DNA of 64,000 nucleotides from Pseudomonas sp. K2I15 (lineage in GTDB: Bacteria > Pseudomonadota > Gammaproteobacteria > Pseudomonadales > Pseudomonadaceae), in NCBI RefSeq assembly GCF_002204795.1, contig NZ_NIXO01000012.1:1-64000 (forward strand), in the 5' to 3' direction. Each line of letters starts with the position of its first letter. Position 1 is the stretch's first letter. The notes beneath the pieces are model-generated. The model was not told the DNA's origin. It searched no databases and saw only the letters and a list, made by a program, of their open reading frames with translations. Shown here one piece after another: positions 45,777 to 54,493 of the stretch. Both the position numbers and the translations under genes were made by a program.

Positions 45777-47639
45777 ATGGACATCACCCGCCGCGACTTC
45801 CTCAACGGCGTCGCCATTACTATTGCCGCAGGCATGACGCCGCTGCAAATTCTCCAAGCTGCGCCCGACGGCCGCTACTACCCGCCCGCCCTCACCGGCT
45901 TGCGTGGCAGCCATGTCGGTTCGTTCGAAGTTGCCCACCAGATGGGCTGGGAAAAGAAGGCATTCGACACCGATAAACTGCCGATCACCGAAGACTACGA
46001 CATGGTGGTGGTCGGAGGCGGCTTGAGCGGTCTGTCGGCGGCGTGGTTCTACCGTGAGAAGCACCCGAAGGCGAAGATCCTGATCCTGGAGAACCACGAC
46101 GACTTCGGCGGCCATGCCAAGCGCAACGAGTTCCAGGCCGGTGGCCGGCTGATCATCGGCTACGGCGGCAGCGAAGCGTTCCAGTCGCCGAATCATCTTT
46201 ACAGCAAAGAAGTAAACGGACTGTTGAAGAAACTCGGGGTGAACATCAAGCGCTTCGAGACTGCGTTTGACCGTCAGTTCTACCCGGGCCTGGGCCTGTC
46301 GCGCGGGGTATTCTTCGACAAGGAAAACTTCGGCGAAGACAAACTGGTGACCGGCGACCCGACGCCGATGGTCGCCGACGACATCGCCCCAGACCAATTG
46401 CACGCACGCTCTATCAGCGATTTCATCAATGACTTCCCGCTACCGGAAACCGACCGTCAGGCATTGATTGCCCTGCATGTTGCGCCCAAGGACTACCTGC
46501 CGGGCAAGTCCTCCGACGAAAAGGCCGAGTACCTGGCGGCCACCAGCTACCGCGATTTCCTGCTCAAGGACGTAGGGCTTTCGGAAGGCGCGGTGAAGTA
46601 CTTTCAGAGTCGCACCAACGACTTCATGGCCTTGAGCATCGATGCCGTGGCTTCGGCCGACGCCTACAGCGTGGGTTTCCCGGGCTTCGGCGGAATGAAC
46701 CTCGCGCCCATCAGCGAAGAAGCTGCAGCGGAAATGGAAGAGCCCTACATCTACCACTTCCCCGACGGCAACGCGTCGCTGGCACGGTTGCTGGTACGCA
46801 GCCTGATTCCGGCGGTGGCGCCCGGGCACACCATGGAAGACATCGTGCTGGCGCCGTTTGACTACGCCAAGCTCGATCAACCCAAGACGCCGGTGCGGGT
46901 GCGTTTGAACAGCACCGCCGTCAGCGTACGTAACGTCGGTGACGGTGTGCACATCGGCTACAGCCGTGGCGGCCAACTCGCACAGGTGCGCGGTAAACGC
47001 TGCATCCTGGCGTGCTACAACATGATGATCCCGTACCTGCTGCGCGACCTGCCGACAGCACAGGCTCAGGCCCTGAGCCAGAACGTGAAGTACCCGCTGG
47101 TTTACACCAAAGTGGTGGTGCGCAACTGGACGTCGTTCCAGAAGCTTGGGGTGCATGAGATTTATGCAGCAACCCAGCCCTACAGCCGGATCAAGCTGGA
47201 CTACCCGGTGAGCATGGGCGGTTACGATCACCCGCGTGACCCGACGCAGCCCATTGGCTTGCACATGGTGTACGTGCCCACCAGCCCCAACAGCGGCATG
47301 AACGGCCGCGATCAGGCTCGCGCCGGGCGGGGCAAATTGTATGGGCAGACGTTTGAACAACTGGAAGCGCAACTGCGCGATCAATTGCAACGCATGCTAG
47401 GCCCGGGCGGTTTCAACCACCAGACCGATATTTTGGCGATCACTGTCAACCGTTGGTCACACGGCTATGCGACCTTCTCCAACAGCTTGTTTGACGATGC
47501 CGATGAAAGCGAAAAACTGAAGGACCTGGCGCGTAAGCCGCTGGGGCATGTGAGCATCGCCAACTCGGATGCGGCGTGGAGCGCGTATGCACATGCGGCG
47601 ATTGATGAGGCGTATCGGGCGGTAGGCGAAGTGGGCTAA
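45777..47639 (+). CDS. spdH: spermidine dehydrogenase SpdH (Tat-exported)
   Basis: A 620-residue FAD-dependent polyamine oxidoreductase. The N-terminus ITRRDFLNGVAITIAAG is a twin-arginine Tat signal, so the enzyme is probably periplasmic. The FAD-binding dinucleotide motif is MVVVGGGLSGLSAAW (about 75-89) with a downstream acidic residue in ILILEN. P. aeruginosa SpdH cleaves spermidine to 1,3-diaminopropane and 4-aminobutyraldehyde. Downstream of the importer and two aldehyde dehydrogenases, it completes a spermidine-to-GABA route. Because it lies in the periplasm, the product or substrate must cross the inner membrane. Confidence 0.9.
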   Translation: MDITRRDFLNGVAITIAAGMTPLQILQAAPDGRYYPPALTGLRGSHVGSFEVAHQMGWEKKAFDTDKLPITEDYDMVVVGGGLSGLSAAWFYREKHPKAKILILENHDDFGGHAKRNEFQAGGRLIIGYGGSEAFQSPNHLYSKEVNGLLKKLGVNIKRFETAFDRQFYPGLGLSRGVFFDKENFGEDKLVTGDPTPMVADDIAPDQLHARSISDFINDFPLPETDRQALIALHVAPKDYLPGKSSDEKAEYLAATSYRDFLLKDVGLSEGAVKYFQSRTNDFMALSIDAVASADAYSVGFPGFGGMNLAPISEEAAAEMEEPYIYHFPDGNASLARLLVRSLIPAVAPGHTMEDIVLAPFDYAKLDQPKTPVRVRLNSTAVSVRNVGDGVHIGYSRGGQLAQVRGKRCILACYNMMIPYLLRDLPTAQAQALSQNVKYPLVYTKVVVRNWTSFQKLGVHEIYAATQPYSRIKLDYPVSMGGYDHPRDPTQPIGLHMVYVPTSPNSGMNGRDQARAGRGKLYGQTFEQLEAQLRDQLQRMLGPGGFNHQTDILAITVNRWSHGYATFSNSLFDDADESEKLKDLARKPLGHVSIANSDAAWSAYAHAAIDEAYRAVGEVG

Positions 47640-48001
47640 TCCCGACTTTCCAGGAGGAAGAGGTTGTTGTGGCGAGGGAGCTTGCTCCGGCTGGGCTGCG
47701 CAGCAGCCCCAAAACCAGGCGATCGATATCTCCCTGAAAGATCTCGATCGCCTGACCTGGGGTTGCTTCGCAACCCAACGGGAGCAAGCTCCCTCGCCCC
47801 AAAGTTCCCGTAGAAATGTCTTGTTTCACATGCAACGCCATCAACCCGCCATCAATCATTTTTCCTTCCGCACCGAACCGCTTAAGCTATTTGGCATCTG
47901 TTTAATGTCCGTTGCGTTTGGCCGAAGGCATGTCCGAACCGTTTTCTTTGATCCAGCACGTGCCAGGAACGGCGCGGGATTGTTCACGACAGGTTGTATT
48001 T
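47640..48001. other. gene-free interval between spdH and opgD
   Basis: It holds a REPIN at 47668-47800 and the opgD leader. An in-frame extension of opgD through this interval is not supported, because its residues are not signal-like. No terminator or promoter is clear. Confidence 0.6.
47668..47800. repeat. REPIN, gtggcgaggg/ggctgc type
   Basis: Inverted copies of gtggcgagggagcttgctcc with ggctgcgcagcagcc and ggttgcttcgcaacc inner arms. The central loop contains another inverted repeat, aggcgatcga / tcgatcgcct. Confidence 0.9.
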
Positions 48002-49627
48002 ATGCACCGCAGGAATTTGCTCAAAGCGTCCATGGCCATTGCGGCTTACACCGGTCTATCGGCCAGCGGCCTGCTGGCCGCCCGAGCCTGGGCGGGCAAT
48101 CGCGCCGCTGATGGCGAGGCCCAGGCCTTCGATTTCGAGGCGTTGAAGATCCAGGCCAAGCAACTGGCCGGCAATCGCTACCAGGACACCAAGCAGGTGC
48201 TGCCGCCTACCCTGGCGACCATGACCCCGCAAAATTTCAACGCCATCGGCTACGACGGCAAGCATTCGCTGTGGAAAGAGTTGAACGGCCAGTTGGACGT
48301 GCAGTTCTTCCACGTTGGCATGGGCTTCAAGACGCCGGTGCGCATGTACAGTGTCGACCCCAAGACCCGCCAGGCCCGCGAGGTGCATTTCCGCCCTTCG
48401 CTGTTCAACTATGAAAAAACCACGGTGGACACCAAACAGCTGACCGGCGACCTGGGTTTCTCCGGCTTCAAGCTGTTCAAGGCCCCGGAACTGGACCGCC
48501 ACGACGTGCTGTCCTTCCTCGGCGCCAGCTACTTCCGTGCGGTGGATTCCAGCGGCCAGTACGGCCTTTCCGCACGCGGCCTGGCCATCGACACCTACGC
48601 GAAGAAGCGCGAGGAATTCCCGGACTTCACCAAGTTCTGGTTCGAAACCCCGGACAAGGACAGCACCCGCTTCGTGGTCTACGCCCTGCTGGACTCGCCA
48701 AGCGCTACCGGTGCCTACCGCTTCGACATCGACTGCCAGGCCAACCAGGTAGTGATGGCCATCGACGCTCATATCAACGCGCGCACCGCCATCGAGCAAC
48801 TGGGCATCGCACCGATGACCAGCATGTTCAGCTGCGGTACCGTTGAACGGCGGATGTGCGACACCATCCACCCGCAAATCCACGACTCGGATCGCCTGGC
48901 CATGTGGCGCGGCAATGGCGAGTGGATCTGCCGCCCGCTGAACAACCCGGCCACCCTGCAATTCAACGCATTTGCCGACACCGACCCGAAAGGCTTCGGC
49001 CTGGTGCAGACCGACCATGAATTCGCCAGCTACCAGGACACCGTGGACTGGTACAGCAAGCGTCCAAGCCTGTGGGTAGAACCTACAACTGCGTGGGGCG
49101 AAGGCTCTATCGACCTGCTGGAAATTCCTACAACTGGCGAGACCCTGGACAACATCGTGGCCTTCTGGACACCAAAGAAGCCCGTGGCTGCCGGTGAGTC
49201 CCTGAACTACGGCTACAAGCTCTACTGGAGCGCCCTGCCGCCGGTCAGTACACCACTGGCACAGGTCAACGCCACCCGTTCGGGCATGGGCGGTTTTACC
49301 GAAGGTTGGGCACCGGGCGAGCATTACCCAGAAGTGTGGGCGCGGCGTTTTGCGGTGGACTTCAACGGCGGCGGCCTGGACCGTTTACCCGAAGGCACCG
49401 GAATCGAACCAGTGGTGACGTGCTCCCACGGTGAGGTCAAAGACTTCAGCGTATTGGTGCTGGATGCCATCAAGGGCTATCGAATTCTGTTTGACTGGTA
49501 CCCGACCAGCGACAGTGTCGAGCCGGTTGAACTGCGACTGTTCATCCGCACCCAGGACCGCACCCTGAGTGAAACCTGGCTGTACCAGTACTTCCCACCG
49601 GCTCCAGACAAGCGCAAGTACACCTGA
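48002..49627 (+). CDS. opgD: glucan biosynthesis protein OpgD
   Basis: A 541-residue periplasmic protein needed for correct backbone of osmoregulated periplasmic glucans. The start [18 protein letters not shown] is a Tat signal (RRNLLK). The mature part has OpgD/OpgG segments: [60 protein letters not shown] 48002 is preferred over a longer frame with a non-signal prefix. It follows spdH after a REPIN-bearing gap and may be independently transcribed. Confidence 0.94.
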   Translation: MHRRNLLKASMAIAAYTGLSASGLLAARAWAGNRAADGEAQAFDFEALKIQAKQLAGNRYQDTKQVLPPTLATMTPQNFNAIGYDGKHSLWKELNGQLDVQFFHVGMGFKTPVRMYSVDPKTRQAREVHFRPSLFNYEKTTVDTKQLTGDLGFSGFKLFKAPELDRHDVLSFLGASYFRAVDSSGQYGLSARGLAIDTYAKKREEFPDFTKFWFETPDKDSTRFVVYALLDSPSATGAYRFDIDCQANQVVMAIDAHINARTAIEQLGIAPMTSMFSCGTVERRMCDTIHPQIHDSDRLAMWRGNGEWICRPLNNPATLQFNAFADTDPKGFGLVQTDHEFASYQDTVDWYSKRPSLWVEPTTAWGEGSIDLLEIPTTGETLDNIVAFWTPKKPVAAGESLNYGYKLYWSALPPVSTPLAQVNATRSGMGGFTEGWAPGEHYPEVWARRFAVDFNGGGLDRLPEGTGIEPVVTCSHGEVKDFSVLVLDAIKGYRILFDWYPTSDSVEPVELRLFIRTQDRTLSETWLYQYFPPAPDKRKYT

Positions 49628-49634
49628 TACCGAA

Positions 49635-49657
49635 CGTTCCCACGCTTGCGTGGGAAC
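49635..49657. repeat. short palindrome gttcccacgc-gcgtgggaac
   Basis: A ten-base inverted repeat just after the opgD stop, related to the copy at 23911-23936. It may act as a 3' end signal. Confidence 0.7.
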
Positions 49658-49672
49658 GCCCCTTCGGTGCTT

Positions 49673-49858
49673 TCAGAACCGCGAAATACTCTTCATTGCC
49701 CCAATCAAGTACCGCATCGCCACCTGATCACTCTCGGTCAGGGCGCGGTACTGTTCCAGCAACTGCGCCTCGTCCGAACTCAAGCGTCGGCTGCGCAGTG
49801 ACATCCTGCGGGCCAGAAAGGACGACAAAAACCCCGCAACACCATAAGACTTGGCCAT
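49673..49858 (-). CDS. small hypothetical protein, 61 aa
   Basis: A 61-residue basic protein starting MAKSYGVAGFLSSFLARR, with an acidic helical middle (SSDEAQLLEQYRALTESDQ) and an end with alternating hydrophobics (VAMRYLIGAMKSISRF). ATG 49858 has GAGGAG seven bases upstream, which supports translation; the longer frame would lack this. No domain is recognised. Confidence 0.65.
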   Translation of the reverse strand: MAKSYGVAGFLSSFLARRMSLRSRRLSSDEAQLLEQYRALTESDQVAMRYLIGAMKSISRF

Positions 49859-50080
49859 GGACTGTCTCCTCGTATCAATCAACTGCTTCCTGATTGCCCA
49901 TAACCTCATCCCGCGATGCGACCTGCGAGGGTCATCAGGCTGACTTCCTGGGCCAGAAGTCAGACTTACTGTAAGCGTAGAAACTATCTTGCCGGGCGTG
50001 AGACTTTTTTAGAGTAATCACTTAAAAAACGCTTATAGGGCAATGACCTACAGCGTTATCCCACAAGCGGCCGGTACCTA

Positions 50081-50566
50081 TCACGTCTCGGCCGAGGGCC
50101 GATGGTGAACAAGGTTGAAGCCTTCTGCAGGCGTTGGCGCTTCGAAATAGCCGGTAATCAAGTCGAACTGGGCGTCGCTGGTTTCGAACGCGTGGGTGCC
50201 GGCAGCGTTGCGCGCACGCAGGCGCGCCTTGCAGACCTCGTCCGGCACATCCAGGTAATGCAATTGATGGTCAGCGCCCGCACCCTCAAACAAAGACCGC
50301 ATCCAGCGGCGGCTGGCCAAGGTGTTGGCGGGAAAATCCAGCACCACCGAGATGCCGGCCTTGAGCAACGAAATGATATGCGCCGTGAGCGCATCACGCA
50401 GGTAGCCAGTGCAGCGCACATAGTCGCCGAGGGCGTTGATCTGCCCCGGATAGAGGCGTGACAGCCACTCATCCTCACTGATCAATACCGCCAGGGGATC
50501 CTGCGACAACTGCCGGGTCAGGGTCGATTTGCCGGATGCAATTTTGCCGCAGATCAGGTGCAACAT
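50081..50566 (-). CDS. P-loop NTPase/kinase-like protein, 161 aa
   Basis: A 161-residue small AAA_33-type P-loop protein. Walker A is CGKIASGKST (6-15), then ISEDEWL with a nucleotide-kinase-like acid, VVLDFPANT and a late C-R-R arginine segment (EVCKARLRARN). Similar proteins are annotated as ATP-binding or zeta-toxin/adenylylsulfate kinase-like. ATG 50566 has GGAG seven bases upstream. No antitoxin-like partner is adjacent, so I do not call it a toxin. Confidence 0.85.
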   Translation of the reverse strand: MLHLICGKIASGKSTLTRQLSQDPLAVLISEDEWLSRLYPGQINALGDYVRCTGYLRDALTAHIISLLKAGISVVLDFPANTLASRRWMRSLFEGAGADHQLHYLDVPDEVCKARLRARNAAGTHAFETSDAQFDLITGYFEAPTPAEGFNLVHHRPSAET

Positions 50567-50591
50567 GGGTTTCTCCAGTGTTGAGGCCAAT

Positions 50592-50622
50592 AAAAAACCC
50601 GCCGGTTCAAGGGCGGGCTTTT
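50592..50622 (-). terminator. terminator after the OYE-family reductase gene
   Basis: The stem cccgcc / ggcggg is followed on the minus strand by GTTTTTTATT, 26 bp past the reductase stop. Confidence 0.85.
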
Positions 50623-50647
50623 ATGTTTACCACGATTGCTGTGCAGA

Positions 50648-51754
50648 TCAATCGCGCAAATCCGACTCATGAATCGGCTGGTCCCTATGAGTCGCCCGCT
50701 GGTATTGCGCCGGCCAGATCGCCTTGCGCCCACCGAGGTCATCATCGGCATGCAGTGGCCAGTACGGGTCTCGCAACAGCTCACGGGCGAGGAAGATGAT
50801 GTCGGCCTGGCAGGTGCGCAGGATGTGCTCGGCCTGGGCAGGCTCGGTAATCATGCCCACGGTGCCGGTGGCGATCCCCGACTCTTTGCGCACGCGCTCG
50901 GCGAAGCGGGTTTGGTAACCGGGGCCTGTAGGGATTTCCGCATTGGCGGCGGTGCCACCGGAGGAGACGTCAATCAGGTCCACGCCCAGGTCTTTCAGGC
51001 GGCGCGCCAGCTCCACGGTTTCATCCGGGTTCCAGCCGTCTTCGACCCAATCGGTGGCCGACACCCGTACAAACAGCGGCAGCTCTTGCGGCCAGGCTTC
51101 ACGTACCGCCGTGGTCACTTGCAGCACCAGGCGGATGCGGTTTTCGAACGAGCCGCCGTACTGGTCCTGACGTTGATTGCTCAGGGGCGACAGAAATTGA
51201 TGCAACAGGTAGCCATGGGCGGCGTGGATTTCCACCACTTTGAAACCGGCGGTCAGCGCACGCTTGGCGGCGGCGACAAAGTCAGCGATCACTTGCTGGA
51301 TCTGCCCTTCGTCCAGTTGTTTGGGTGAGGTGTGCTGCGGGTCAAAGGCAATCGGCGACGGCCCCACCGGCACCCATCCGCCGTCTTCCGGCTTGACGCT
51401 GCCATGCTTGCCGATCCATGGCCGATGGGTGCTGGCCTTGCGCCCGGCGTGGGCCAGTTGAATACCCGCCACCGCGCCCTGGGCGCTGATAAAACGCGTG
51501 ATGCGTTGCAGGGGTTCGATCTGTTCGTCGTTCCACAGGCCCAAGTCCTGGGCCGTGATGCGGCCATCGGCGGTGACGGCGGTGGCTTCGGTAAAGATCA
51601 GCCCGGCACCGCCCACGGCACGGCTGCCGAGGTGCACCAGGTGCCAGTCGTTGGCCAGGCCATCGACACTGGAATACTGGCACATCGGTGACACGGCGAT
51701 GCGGTTGAGCAGGGTCAGTTGGCGCAGGGTATAGGGTTCAAGCAGCAGACTCAT
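50648..51754 (-). CDS. xenA: NADH:flavin oxidoreductase (XenA-like old yellow enzyme)
   Basis: A 368-residue FMN-dependent ene-reductase of the class containing XenA and YqjM. Signatures are the C25 site in VSPMCQYSSVDG, the substrate-binding pair in GIQLAHAGRKAS, the FMN-proximal EIHAAHGYLLHQFLSP and the NQRQDQYGG segment. It reduces activated C=C bonds or xenobiotics using NADPH or NADH. The start MSLLLEPYTLRQL fits the family. Single gene, flanked by terminators. Confidence 0.88.
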   Translation of the reverse strand: MSLLLEPYTLRQLTLLNRIAVSPMCQYSSVDGLANDWHLVHLGSRAVGGAGLIFTEATAVTADGRITAQDLGLWNDEQIEPLQRITRFISAQGAVAGIQLAHAGRKASTHRPWIGKHGSVKPEDGGWVPVGPSPIAFDPQHTSPKQLDEGQIQQVIADFVAAAKRALTAGFKVVEIHAAHGYLLHQFLSPLSNQRQDQYGGSFENRIRLVLQVTTAVREAWPQELPLFVRVSATDWVEDGWNPDETVELARRLKDLGVDLIDVSSGGTAANAEIPTGPGYQTRFAERVRKESGIATGTVGMITEPAQAEHILRTCQADIIFLARELLRDPYWPLHADDDLGGRKAIWPAQYQRATHRDQPIHESDLRD

Positions 51755-51810
51755 GGGGCACCTCTTTTATGCAGTGGGCTGGCTCCAGGGTTCTGTTTGA
51801 ACGGTCGACG

Positions 51811-51830
51811 AAAAACCCGTCCCCGGCGGG
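51811..51830 (-). terminator. possible terminator after recJ
   Basis: The minus strand reads CCCGCCGGGGACGGGTTTTT: a short GC stem with a T-run, 75 bp past the recJ stop. Confidence 0.4.
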
Positions 51831-51905
51831 CTGAAATAAGACAAGGTCACAAGACCGATCACACAGTGCTTAGAGACTAGTCGACAACAGAGGATTGCAC
51901 AGGGT

Positions 51906-53615
51906 TCAGCGCGGCTCGATATGGGCAATCATCAGTTGCACGGTTTCCTGGCCACGGAACTCGTTCACGTCGAGCTTGTAGGCCAGTTCCACCCAACGAA
52001 TGGTCGGGTTGGGCCAGATATCCCGGTCGATGCCGAACGCGATGCCATCAAGCTTTACCGAACCACATTCGCTCTTGAGCACCACTTTCAGGTGCCGTTC
52101 GCCGACGACACGCTGTTCCACCAACTGGAACACCCCGTGGAACAACGGCTCGGGGAAATGCTGGCCCCACGGCCCGGCATTGCGCAGGGCGCGGGCCAGT
52201 TCCAGGTGAAACTCTTCAACCGCCAGGGTGCCGTCGGACAGCAGCCGGCCAGTCAGGTCTTCTTCTCGCAGTTGCCGGCGCACTTCGGCGTCAAAGGCCT
52301 CGGCGAACAGTGGGAAGTTGGCCTCGGGCAAGGTAAGGCCCGCCGCCATGGCGTGGCCGCCATACTTGGCGATCAACGTCGGATGCTGGCTGGCCACCAC
52401 CGCCAGCGCGTCACGGATATGAAAGCCTGGCACGGAACGCCCGGAGCCCTTGAGCAGGCCGTCGCCGGCATCGGCAAAGGCAATGGTCGGGCGGAAGTAA
52501 CGCTCTTTCATCCGCGAGGCGAGGATGCCGATGACGCCTTGGTGCCATTCCGGGTCGAACAGGCACAAGCCATACGGCATCGATTCCACCGGCAAGTCCT
52601 TGAGCTGGGCCAGGGCCTCGCGCTGCATGCCTTGTTCGATGGATTTACGGTCCTGGTTCATGCCGTCCAGTTGCGCGGCCATTTCCCGGGCGGCGGCAAA
52701 ATCCGTGGTGAGCAGGCATTCGATGCCCAGGCTCATGTCATCCAGGCGACCGGCGGCGTTCAGGCGCGGGCCGAGGATAAAACCGAGGTCGGTGGAGGTG
52801 ATACGGGCGTGATCACGCTTGGCCACTTCGAGGATCGCCTTGATTCCCGGGCGGGCACGACCGGCACGAATACGTTCCAGGCCCTGGTAGACGAGGATGC
52901 GGTTGTTGGCGTCCAGCGGGACCACGTCGGCCACGCTGCCCAGGGCCACCAGATCCAGCAGTTCGCCGATGTTCGGCTGCGGCTTGTTCTCGTACCAGCC
53001 AAGGCTGCGCAAGCGGGCGCGCAGGGCCATCAGTACGTAGAAAATCACGCCCACACCGGCCAAGGCCTTGCTGGGGAATTCACAGCCTGGCTGGTTCGGG
53101 TTGACGATCGCGTCGGCCGCCGGCAGTTCATCGCCCGGCAAGTGGTGGTCGGTGACCAACACCTTGAGCCCCGCCGCTTTCGCCGCCGCCACGCCTTCGA
53201 CACTGGAGATGCCGTTGTCCACGGTGATCAGCAGCTGTGGCTGGCGCTGCAGGGCCACTGCGACGATTTCCGGGGTCAGGCCGTAACCGTATTCGAAACG
53301 GTTGGGTACCAGGTAATCGACATGAGCTGCGCCCAACAAGCGCAGGCCCAGCGTGCCCACGGTGCTGGCGGTGGCGCCGTCGGCGTCGAAGTCACCCACG
53401 ATCAGGATGCGCTGGCGCTGCTCCAGGGCCGTCACCAGTAGGTCCACGGCGGCATCGATGCCCTTGAGCTGCTGATACGGAATCAGCCGCGCCAGGCTTT
53501 TATCCAGCTCGGCTTCCGATTGCACCCCGCGTGCGGCGTAGAGACGGGTCAACAACGGTGGCAATTCACCGAGGAATGGCAGGACGGCAGGCAACGGGCG
53601 AGGATCGATACGCAT
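51906..53615 (-). CDS. recJ: single-stranded-DNA exonuclease RecJ
   Basis: A 569-residue 5'-3' ssDNA exonuclease for recombination and mismatch repair. DHH-family motifs are VGDFDADGAT, LLITVDNGISS and VTDHHLPGDELP; the C-terminal DHHA1 domain includes GGHAMAAGLTL, followed by an OB-like end (NEFRGQETVQLMI). It pairs in order with yaeQ upstream, as I recall for P. aeruginosa, but a REPIN separates the genes. Start MRIDPRPLP. Confidence 0.96.
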   Translation of the reverse strand: MRIDPRPLPAVLPFLGELPPLLTRLYAARGVQSEAELDKSLARLIPYQQLKGIDAAVDLLVTALEQRQRILIVGDFDADGATASTVGTLGLRLLGAAHVDYLVPNRFEYGYGLTPEIVAVALQRQPQLLITVDNGISSVEGVAAAKAAGLKVLVTDHHLPGDELPAADAIVNPNQPGCEFPSKALAGVGVIFYVLMALRARLRSLGWYENKPQPNIGELLDLVALGSVADVVPLDANNRILVYQGLERIRAGRARPGIKAILEVAKRDHARITSTDLGFILGPRLNAAGRLDDMSLGIECLLTTDFAAAREMAAQLDGMNQDRKSIEQGMQREALAQLKDLPVESMPYGLCLFDPEWHQGVIGILASRMKERYFRPTIAFADAGDGLLKGSGRSVPGFHIRDALAVVASQHPTLIAKYGGHAMAAGLTLPEANFPLFAEAFDAEVRRQLREEDLTGRLLSDGTLAVEEFHLELARALRNAGPWGQHFPEPLFHGVFQLVEQRVVGERHLKVVLKSECGSVKLDGIAFGIDRDIWPNPTIRWVELAYKLDVNEFRGQETVQLMIAHIEPR

Positions 53616-53661
53616 GGGGTGACGGAAGCTTCTCTTTAATGTTGAAAGTTAACGGTGATCC

Positions 53662-53770
53662 CATGTGGGAGCTGTCGAGCCCCAGCGAGGCTGCGATAGG
53701 GTCACCTCGGTGTACCTGTCAGACCGCAGCGCCTGCATCGCAGCCTCGCTAAAGCTCGACAGCTCCCACA
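53662..53770. repeat. REPIN-like inverted pair between recJ and yaeQ
   Basis: Inverted arms catgtgggagctgtcgagc / gctcgacagctcccaca, with an inner gcgaggctgcgat pair. A 5-10 bp region near the centre is asymmetric. Confidence 0.85.
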
Positions 53771-53801
53771 CTCGACCAGCGTCCAATCAGTTATCGACGT
53801 T

Positions 53802-54344
53802 TCAGTCGCGCTCGCCGACCAGCCATTCCAGCTGGACTTCGTGCTGCCCACGGTCGTCAGTCACGAAGATCGTGCCTTCGCTGATCATCACGTCCCACTT
53901 GATCACCCGTGGCATGTCCTTGGCCAGGGTTTCCAGGATTTCCTGGGGTACGGCGGCGATGTGCACGTTTTTCAGGTTTTTCGCCACCGGTACCACTTTG
54001 CCTTCCCACACGCGCAAGCTGCCATAGGCCAGCAAGGTGGTGCGTTCGGTACGGCGGGAACACCAGGTCAGGCGATCTGCATCCGGCTGGCCGACTTCGA
54101 TCCAGTGCAAAACGCGATCATCCAGGCTTTTTTCCCACAACGCCGGCTCGTCTACATCCGACAGGCCACGACCAAAAGCCAACTGTTCGCTGTAGAAAAG
54201 CGCGTAGGCCAGCAAACGCACAGTCATGCGCTCTTCGGTTTCCGAAGGATGGCGGGCGATGGTCTGCTTGACGCTCTCGTACACCGAACGATCAAGGTCG
54301 GTGAGGTTGAGTTCAAACTTGTAGGTCGTGGACGGCTGGGCCAT
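53802..54344 (-). CDS. yaeQ: YaeQ family protein
   Basis: A 180-residue protein of the YaeQ family, which has a PD-(D/E)XK-like fold. Conserved segments include YKFELNLTDLDRSVY, ETEERMTVRLLAYALF, GLSDVDEPALWEK and WIEVGQPDADRL. The biochemical role in bacteria is unsettled. ATG 54344 is used; the longer frame begins with a Pro-rich prefix. It lies upstream of recJ on the same strand, with a REPIN between. Confidence 0.92.
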   Translation of the reverse strand: MAQPSTTYKFELNLTDLDRSVYESVKQTIARHPSETEERMTVRLLAYALFYSEQLAFGRGLSDVDEPALWEKSLDDRVLHWIEVGQPDADRLTWCSRRTERTTLLAYGSLRVWEGKVVPVAKNLKNVHIAAVPQEILETLAKDMPRVIKWDVMISEGTIFVTDDRGQHEVQLEWLVGERD

Positions 54345-54493
54345 GAACGGACTTCTAGAGACAGGGAAAGGCGGCAAGTCTAACCGATGGCGAGGTGATT
54401 CAACGAATCCTGCGCTGCATCATCCTTATCACTGCGCCACTCGCCTATGTTAAAAGGCATCACATCCCCGCACTGCGCTTCAAAGGATCCCCC

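Noticed and set aside
50081..50566. P-loop protein as a zeta-type toxin
   Set aside because: No adjacent antitoxin-like gene, and the motif set is equally found in harmless small kinases.
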